Assembly: GCA_947627085.1 (NCBI GenBank)
Contig: CANQUO010000072.1
Span: 1 to 9,719, forward strand
Length of the DNA stretch: 9,719 nucleotides
Source: an uncultured Oscillospiraceae bacterium
GTDB taxonomy: Bacteria; Bacillota; Clostridia; Oscillospirales; Oscillospiraceae
Reading direction: 5' to 3'
In this document: positions 5,368 to 9,719 of the stretch, one piece after another
How the letters are laid out: every line of letters begins with the position of its first letter
Numbering within the stretch: the stretch's first letter is position 1
The notes under the pieces: generated by a model
Database searches by the model: none
What the model saw: the letters and a program-made list of their open reading frames with translations, nothing else
Told to the model about the DNA's origin: nothing
Made by a program: the position numbers and the translations under genes

Positions 5368-6751
5368 GAGCTTTATTAAAAGAGCGGTCTCTTTTGCGCT
5401 GGCCGTCACGATGCTTGCCATTACGGGCTGTGCCTGGAAAAAGGACCCCGCAATACAAAAGAACGCGGCGCTGACGCTGGCATATTACCCGGAGAGGCCC
5501 AAATACCCGGCAAGCGACGACGGCTTGAACTACGACGAAAAGGCGTATGACGCGTGGTTTACGAGCGAGCGGGAACGGAGGCTCGATGATACTGAGCTTG
5601 AAAAAATGTCCGACGCCTGGATAAGGCTCCTGCCGGCGCTGCTTACGGGCGACGATGAAAACCTTGTCTGCTCCCCGGCAAACCTCTATGTGGCCCTCTC
5701 CATGCTTGCCGAGTGCGCCGGGGGAGAGAGCCGGGAACAGCTCCTTTCCACCCTGGGCGGGGCGGATATGGAGGGCCAGCGGGCCCTCACGAAGCGTCTC
5801 TGGGAGGCGCTGTATAACGACGACGGCACCTACAAGGGGCTGCTGGCAAACTCCATGTGGCTCCGAGCGGCGGACGAGGGGGAGTACGAAAGCGCTGTCC
5901 TTGAGACGCTCTCCACGGACTACTACGCCTCCTCCTTTGCCGGGGAGATGGGTAGCGAGGGGTTCAACACGGTCCTACGCGACTGGCTGAACGGCCAGAC
6001 CGGGGGAATGCTTCAAAACGAGATCGGGGGCGTGGAGCTTCGGGACAACACCGTGATGGCCCTGGCGTCCACGGCGTATTTTAACGACATGTGGGATATG
6101 CGCTTTGACCCGGACAGTACGGAGACCGATGTTTTCCATGCCACGTCGGGCGATATCGACCGTGACTTCATGCGCAAGACAGTGAGGAGCGTATATTACT
6201 GGGGCGAGGATTTCGCCGGGGTGGAGCTCTATTTTGAGACCGGCGGCTCCATGCGGCTTTTACTCCCTGACGAGGGCGCGGATATAAATAAGGTCCTTGG
6301 CGAGAGCGCCGCCTTGGCGTTTCTCACCCGTGAGAGAATACCGGATAGCGTGGAGGGGCGGACGCTGGAGATACATCTGTCCCTTCCCAAATTCGACGTT
6401 GTCAGCAACGGGGATATAAAGGACAGGCTCTCGGTTGTCGGAGTGACGGACGTATTTGATTCTGAGGTGTCGGACTTCAGGCCCCTTATCGGGGAGGACA
6501 ATATGTTTTCCGCCGCGGGGGAGCCGGAGGCATGGCAGGTGTGGGTGGACAAGGTCTTTCACGGGGCGAGAGTGAAGTTGGACGAGGACGGCTGTGAGGC
6601 CGCGGCGTATACGCTCATCATGATGGAGGGCGCGGGCGCGGCGGCGCCGGAGGAGGTGGAGGAGATAGAGCTTAAATTCGACCGGCCTTTCCTCTTTTCC
6701 CTGATATCCGGCGGCGTGCCCATGTTCGCCGGCGCGGTGTACGAGCCCTGA
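5360..6751 (+). CDS. Serpin-family protease inhibitor, predicted lipoprotein
   Basis: The ATG at 5360 (AAGGAGG at 5344-5350) gives 463 residues; the frame is open further upstream, but that part overlaps the sigma gene. Residues 1-24 form a lipoprotein signal peptide (KR, hydrophobic core, ITGC with Cys24), so it should be anchored outside the membrane. The serpin domain runs from about residue 75 to the end. Landmarks include LVCSPANLYVALSMLAE (102-118), LANSMWL, a TAYFNDMWDMRFD shutter-region motif, HLSLPKFDV (339-347) and C-terminal DRPFLFSLIS. The reactive-loop hinge is GCEAAAYT (411-418), where inhibitory serpins have G-T-E-A-A-A-A-T. By canonical spacing P1-P1' is Ala425-Gly426. Small P1 residues favour elastase-like targets. 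Small hinge residues suggest true inhibition, though Tyr at P9 is bulky. Confidence 0.92.
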   Translation: MSKSFIKRAVSFALAVTMLAITGCAWKKDPAIQKNAALTLAYYPERPKYPASDDGLNYDEKAYDAWFTSERERRLDDTELEKMSDAWIRLLPALLTGDDENLVCSPANLYVALSMLAECAGGESREQLLSTLGGADMEGQRALTKRLWEALYNDDGTYKGLLANSMWLRAADEGEYESAVLETLSTDYYASSFAGEMGSEGFNTVLRDWLNGQTGGMLQNEIGGVELRDNTVMALASTAYFNDMWDMRFDPDSTETDVFHATSGDIDRDFMRKTVRSVYYWGEDFAGVELYFETGGSMRLLLPDEGADINKVLGESAALAFLTRERIPDSVEGRTLEIHLSLPKFDVVSNGDIKDRLSVVGVTDVFDSEVSDFRPLIGEDNMFSAAGEPEAWQVWVDKVFHGARVKLDEDGCEAAAYTLIMMEGAGAAAPEEVEEIELKFDRPFLFSLISGGVPMFAGAVYEP

Positions 6752-6767
6752 CAGAGGAGGCACAGGG

Positions 6768-7115
6768 ATGAAAAAAGAAGATATTTATAACGGCGTCACC
6801 GAAATAAGGGACGACATAATAGAAAAAGCGGAAAAAAAGAGCAATAAACGCATCTGGCGGGGCGCTGTGGCGGCGGTGCTGGCGCTGAGCATAGCCGTCG
6901 CCGGCGTGGCCGTGTGGAGGCGTAACCCGTCGGCGGACATACCCGACGGGGACGCCGCGCCCAGTGGGAACACGGCGATGTCCAACGCGGCGTCGAGGCG
7001 GGGCACGCGTTCATCCTGCTGGCCGGGCCAGATGAGGCTGCGCAGCCAGGCGCGGGAATCGGGATCGGCGACGCTCCCGGAGCGCCGGGCGGAGGGACCG
7101 GCGATGCGCCCGTAA
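6768..7115 (+). CDS. 5' fragment of a membrane-anchored serpin gene (anti-sigma-like N-terminus)
   Basis: AGAGGAGG at 6753-6760 precedes this ATG by 7 bases, and the serpin lipoprotein stop is 16 bases upstream. The predicted 115-residue product begins with a charged segment (KKEDIYNGVTEIRDDIIEK), then KRIWR and one membrane helix at about residues 32-50. This is the N-in, C-out layout of short anti-sigma-like proteins encoded next to ECF sigma genes. After about residue 75 the sequence turns Arg/Ser/Cys/Trp-rich and looks out of frame, ending at TAA 7113-7115. Between 6926 and 7274 the other frame is open and gives a Gly/Ala/Pro linker, then YPERVKYP (7136-7159), homologous to YPERPKYP in the first serpin. 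A single missing base, or two extra, between about 6926 and 7112 would join the two parts. Confidence 0.7.
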   Translation: MKKEDIYNGVTEIRDDIIEKAEKKSNKRIWRGAVAAVLALSIAVAGVAVWRRNPSADIPDGDAAPSGNTAMSNAASRRGTRSSCWPGQMRLRSQARESGSATLPERRAEGPAMRP

Positions 7116-7273
7116 GCCTCCTGGCGGAGGTCACATATCCCGAGAGGGTCAAATACCCGGTAAGCCCAGATGGGAGCTACATCGGGACAGGCTATGACGA
7201 GTGGCTGCGGGATAAGCTCGACAGGGCCCTTACGGAGGCAGAGCGGGAGCGGTTTCACGACTATATTGCCGCC

Positions 7274-8362
7274 GTGATGCCGGAGCTTTTGCGCTCAAAC
7301 GAAGGAGAAAACGCCGTGAGCTCGCCCATGAACGTCTATATGGCCATGTCCCTCTTGGCCGAGTCCACCGGCGGCGAGACGAGAGAGCAGGTGATGGACC
7401 TTCTCGGCACGGACAGTATAGATGAGCTCCGGACTCTTTCAAAAAGGACCTGGGAGGCCCTTTATAACGACGACGGCACCTACTCCCTTACGCTGGCAAA
7501 CTCCCTGTGGCTCCGTGACGACTGGGACTATTCGGAGGAGACGGTGAGGACGCTTGCCGATAACTACTACGCCTGGTCCTTCCGAGGGAAAATGGGGAGC
7601 GAGGAATACAACAATACCCTTCGGGCCTGGCTCAACGGCAACACCGGCGGGCTATTGGAAAATCAGATCGGCGACATCGGCCTTGCCGGGAACGCGGCAT
7701 TGTGCCTTGCCAGCGCCATGTATTTCGGGGACAAGTGGGACGTTAAGTTTGATCCCGAGGATACTAAAACCGGCCTTTTCCACTCACCGGACGGGGACGT
7801 GGAGGCCGAATTCATGCGCCGGACCATAATCTTCGGCGGCACCTATTACTGGGGCGACAATTTCGGCGCGGTGGTCATTCCCTTCGAGCAGAGCGGCTTC
7901 ATGTGTTTACTGCTCCCCGACGAGGGCGTGACGGTGGAGGAGATACTTGCCGACAAAACCGCCATGAGCTTTCTTGCCGGGGACATTGACGCGGCGGAGA
8001 GCCGGGATATCAAAATAAACCTGAGCCTTCCCAAATTCGATGTGGAGAGGCAGACGGACCTTGTGGGGGCGCTCGAAAGGCTCGGCGTGACCGACGCCTT
8101 TACCCCAGGAGTGGCGGACTTCTCCTCCCTGGTGCCCGGAGCGGGGGAGAGCGGCGACGTCTGGGTCTCCAACGTCCTTCACGGGGCGAGAGTCACGGTG
8201 GACGAGGAGGGCTGTGTGGCCGCGGCCTACACGGTGATGCCCGTCGCCGGCGCCGAGCCACCCCCGGAGGAGCAGATGGACCTCACCTTCGACCGCCCCT
8301 TCCTTTTCTCCGTCATAAGCTCGGGTCTGCCCATCTTCACCGGGACGGTCATGAATCCTTAA
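7274..8362 (+). CDS. Serpin domain, 3' part of a frameshifted gene
   Basis: GTG at 7274 is merely the first usable start in this frame; the homologous sequence extends back to at least 7127. As read it is 362 residues and covers most of a serpin: AVSSPMNVYMAMSLLAESTGG, LANSLWLRDDW, AMYFGDKWDVKFDP, INLSLPKFDV (248-257) and DRPFLFSVIS (340-349). The hinge is GCVAAAYT (313-320), with Val at P13 where the sister gene has the usual Glu. Canonical spacing puts P1-P1' at Ala327-Glu328, with a Pro-rich P' side. Strong similarity along the whole length says the two serpin genes arose by tandem duplication. Starting at 7274 would remove the membrane anchor and the first helix, so the protein would probably fold poorly. 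The intact ancestor would span 6768-8362. Confidence 0.85.
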   Translation: MMPELLRSNEGENAVSSPMNVYMAMSLLAESTGGETREQVMDLLGTDSIDELRTLSKRTWEALYNDDGTYSLTLANSLWLRDDWDYSEETVRTLADNYYAWSFRGKMGSEEYNNTLRAWLNGNTGGLLENQIGDIGLAGNAALCLASAMYFGDKWDVKFDPEDTKTGLFHSPDGDVEAEFMRRTIIFGGTYYWGDNFGAVVIPFEQSGFMCLLLPDEGVTVEEILADKTAMSFLAGDIDAAESRDIKINLSLPKFDVERQTDLVGALERLGVTDAFTPGVADFSSLVPGAGESGDVWVSNVLHGARVTVDEEGCVAAAYTVMPVAGAEPPPEEQMDLTFDRPFLFSVISSGLPIFTGTVMNP

Positions 8363-8380
8363 AAAATATCCGAAAATAAT

Positions 8381-8409
8381 AAAAGAGCCTCCTTTTCGGG
8401 GGCTCTTTT
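8381..8409. terminator. Bidirectional terminator between convergent genes
   Basis: AAAAGAGCCTCC (8381-8392) pairs with GGGGGCTCTTTT (8398-8409), 12 bp with one G-T wobble, on a 5-base loop. T-rich ends follow on both strands: TTTT on plus, TTTTATTATTTT on minus. It ends the sigma-serpin operon on plus and the S-component gene on minus. Confidence 0.8.
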
Positions 8410-8427
8410 GCTATGTACGAAGAAAAA

Positions 8428-8994
8428 TCAGTCAAGAATATGGGCTTTTTTGAGGGGGATTTTGAGGGCGGGGTAGAGGAGGGCGGCGCAGACGGTGGCG
8501 ATGACGCCGTTTGCCAGGGTCACCGGGAGCTTGACGCTCAGGGTCTCAACGACGGCCACCTGCCAGGTGAAGCCCTTGACCAGAGCGCCGGAGAGGATAT
8601 TTTTCGCAACGTACAGTACGCAGTAGGTCAGCGCCCCGCCGAGGCCGGATATCCAGGTGCGCAGATTTTCGGGCTTTATGGGCGTCTTGTGCATTATTAT
8701 GCCGCATACGAAGGTCATGAGGAACTTATTTATGAAGGTCATCCAGAAATCGGCGGCCCAGGCGGGACTGATAAGGTCCACCAGCGCGTTGCCGATGCCC
8801 GCCGCCAGAGCGCCGGTCAGGGGGTCGAAGAGCATTGCCGCCAGAAAACACATGGCGTTGCCCACGGACAGGGCCGTGTTGCCCAGGGGGCTGGGGATGG
8901 GGATACTCACGAATTTGGTGAGCACGAATATGGCCGCGGCCAGCACGCCGGTGAGCGTTATGTTGCGGATGCTGAAAAACTTTTTCTTTTCCAT
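8428..8994 (-). CDS. ECF transporter S component (vitamin uptake, substrate unassigned)
   Basis: A 188-residue integral membrane protein with about five or six hydrophobic segments and a basic, cytoplasmic N-terminus (MEKKKFFSIRNITLTGVLAA). The first helix, the segment LSVGNAMCFLAAMLFDPLTGALAAGIGNALVDLIS (about residues 42-76) and the overall size match S components of energy-coupling-factor transporters, in the riboflavin/HMP/pyridoxine-like group. These bind a vitamin and dock onto a shared EcfT-EcfA-EcfA' module encoded elsewhere. AAGGAG (9001-9006 on the complement) lies about 6 bases before the ATG. The divergent MocR/PdxR-type regulator makes vitamin B6 or a precursor an attractive but unproven substrate. 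It converges on the serpin gene, with a shared terminator between. Confidence 0.85.
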   Translation of the reverse strand: MEKKKFFSIRNITLTGVLAAAIFVLTKFVSIPIPSPLGNTALSVGNAMCFLAAMLFDPLTGALAAGIGNALVDLISPAWAADFWMTFINKFLMTFVCGIIMHKTPIKPENLRTWISGLGGALTYCVLYVAKNILSGALVKGFTWQVAVVETLSVKLPVTLANGVIATVCAALLYPALKIPLKKAHILD

Positions 8995-9115
8995 TTTTGT
9001 CTCCTTCCGGACCCCGGCCTTGACTTGCGGGGTCGATGGTGCTATTATACTCCTATCTGATACCTCTAAAATACCCAGAACATAAATTTTTTATGGTATC
9101 AGTTGGAGGCGCACC
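8995..9115. promoter_or_regulatory. Divergent regulatory region with inverted repeat CTGATACC / GGTATCAG
   Basis: CTGATACC (9057-9064) and GGTATCAG (9095-9102) form an exact 8-bp inverted repeat, 30 bases apart. A TATAAT -10 box for the S-component gene lies on the minus strand at 9044-9049, and the left half-site falls between it and where its -35 would be. The right half-site lies just before the MocR ribosome site. A further ATACCC is at 9071-9076. Some MocR proteins, such as GabR, recognise ATACCA-like repeats, so this is a plausible operator for the adjacent regulator. A 7-bp hairpin (9010-9016 with 9028-9034) sits next to the S-component ribosome site. Confidence 0.5.
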
Positions 9116-9719
9116 ATGGTAGACTTGACATTTGGCCTTGACCCCGGTTCCGGGACGCCGCTGTATGAGCAGATATATGACAATCTGGTCCGGCAGATAC
9201 GCTCAGGGTCCCTCCGGGCGGGGGAGAGGATGCCGGGGAAGCGCTCCCTGGCCGCGGAGCTTTCGGTGGCGGTGAATACGGTGGACACGGCATATCAGAT
9301 GCTCGTGGCGGAGGGGTATCTGGAGGCGAGGGAGCGAAGCGGCTTTTTCGTCCAGGAGGTGACGGACACGTTCCATGTCCGGGAGATTCCCGCGCCTTCA
9401 CAGACTGCGGTGGAGAGTAAGACGGAAACTCCCGCGCCCTTCGACCTCACCACCGGCGGCGTGGACACCACGCTCTTTCCATTTCGCACTTGGGGCAGGA
9501 TACAAAAGGAGCTTCTGTACGCAAGCCCGGAGCTTTTAAACCACGGCCACCGACAGGGGGACCCGGAGCTTCGGGAGGCCCTGGCCGGGTATCTGCGCTC
9601 TTACAGGGGCGTTATGTGCGGAGCGGAGCAGATAGTCGTGGGGGCGGGGGTGGAGTACCTGCTGGGCCTGCTGGCCCACCTGCTCCAGGGGGGCACGGCG
9701 GCCATCGCGAACCCCGGCT
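9116..9719 (+). CDS. MocR/PdxR-type regulator (GntR helix-turn-helix plus aminotransferase-like domain), partial
   Basis: The gene runs off the window; 201 codons are visible from the ATG at 9116, with GGAGG (9105-9109) 6 bases upstream. Residues about 12-85 form a GntR-family winged helix: PLYEQIYDNLVRQIRSG, the recognition-helix region KRSLAAELSVAVNTVDTAYQML, and EGYLEARERSGFFV. A linker of about 30 residues follows, then the start of a fold-type I aminotransferase domain (FDLTTGGVDTTLFPFRTW, HRQGDPELREALAGYLRSYRGV, QIVVGAG). The PLP-binding lysine would lie beyond the end. Such proteins sense PLP or amino-acid adducts and often control vitamin B6 or GABA genes. Being divergent from an S component, it probably regulates that gene and itself. 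Confidence 0.92.
   Translation, partial: MVDLTFGLDPGSGTPLYEQIYDNLVRQIRSGSLRAGERMPGKRSLAAELSVAVNTVDTAYQMLVAEGYLEARERSGFFVQEVTDTFHVREIPAPSQTAVESKTETPAPFDLTTGGVDTTLFPFRTWGRIQKELLYASPELLNHGHRQGDPELREALAGYLRSYRGVMCGAEQIVVGAGVEYLLGLLAHLLQGGTAAIANPG

Noticed and set aside
6832..6839. Slippery A AAA AAG heptamer, in frame, near the start of the second serpin gene, which might drive programmed -1 frameshifting into the serpin frame.
   Set aside because: A -1 shift there meets TAA at 6845-6847 after two codons, and the downstream frame also has TAA at 6923-6925. It cannot produce the serpin domain.
8413..9060. 215-codon plus-strand open frame over the S-component gene.
   Set aside because: Its product is Gly/His/Glu-rich with no domain, and it lies antisense to a clear membrane protein with a good ribosome site.

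Overview
The window looks like chromosomal DNA from a moderately GC-rich, spore-forming clostridium, most likely an uncultured gut member of the Oscillospirales. The pointers are an intact sporulation sigma factor K gene, strong AGGAGG ribosome sites throughout, a Gram-positive YhaM-type exoribonuclease, a MocR regulator beside an ECF-transporter S component, and an ECF sigma factor followed by serpins. The taxonomic call is inference; no rRNA, tRNA, phage or CRISPR sequence was seen.

Layout. Positions 1-205 are non-coding and hold three strong hairpins. A minus-strand SLOG/DUF1273-family gene follows (206-709). At 790-840 is a good sigma-A-type promoter whose -10 box starts a perfect 28-bp palindrome. 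It leads through a hairpin-rich leader into a two-gene unit: an ABC exporter (962-2713) and the yhaM-like exoribonuclease (2729-3676). The next 350 bases hold a hairpin-packed, MITE-like element with about 42-nt imperfect terminal inverted repeats (3678-3951). After it come sigK (4027-4716) and a second sigma gene of the ECF type (4807-5367). The ECF gene overlaps a serpin lipoprotein gene (5360-6751). That is followed 16 bases later by a second serpin gene whose 5' part (6768-7115) and 3' part (to 8362) lie in different frames. A bidirectional terminator (8381-8409) separates this operon from a convergent minus-strand ECF-transporter S component (8428-8994). The last gene, a MocR/PdxR-type regulator (9116 to beyond 9719), is divergent from the S component and shares a 121-bp intergenic region with an 8-bp inverted repeat.

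How the genes may work together. The most interesting unit is ECF sigma - serpin lipoprotein - membrane-anchored serpin. The second serpin gene starts with a short charged cytoplasmic segment and one membrane helix, the layout of an anti-sigma anchor, ahead of an extracellular serpin domain. This suggests, as inference only, that protease attack on a surface serpin could be signalled to the sigma factor. The MocR/S-component pair suggests regulated vitamin uptake, perhaps vitamin B6. The non-coding DNA is unusually rich in perfect or near-perfect hairpins, and one cluster has the architecture of a small non-autonomous mobile element.
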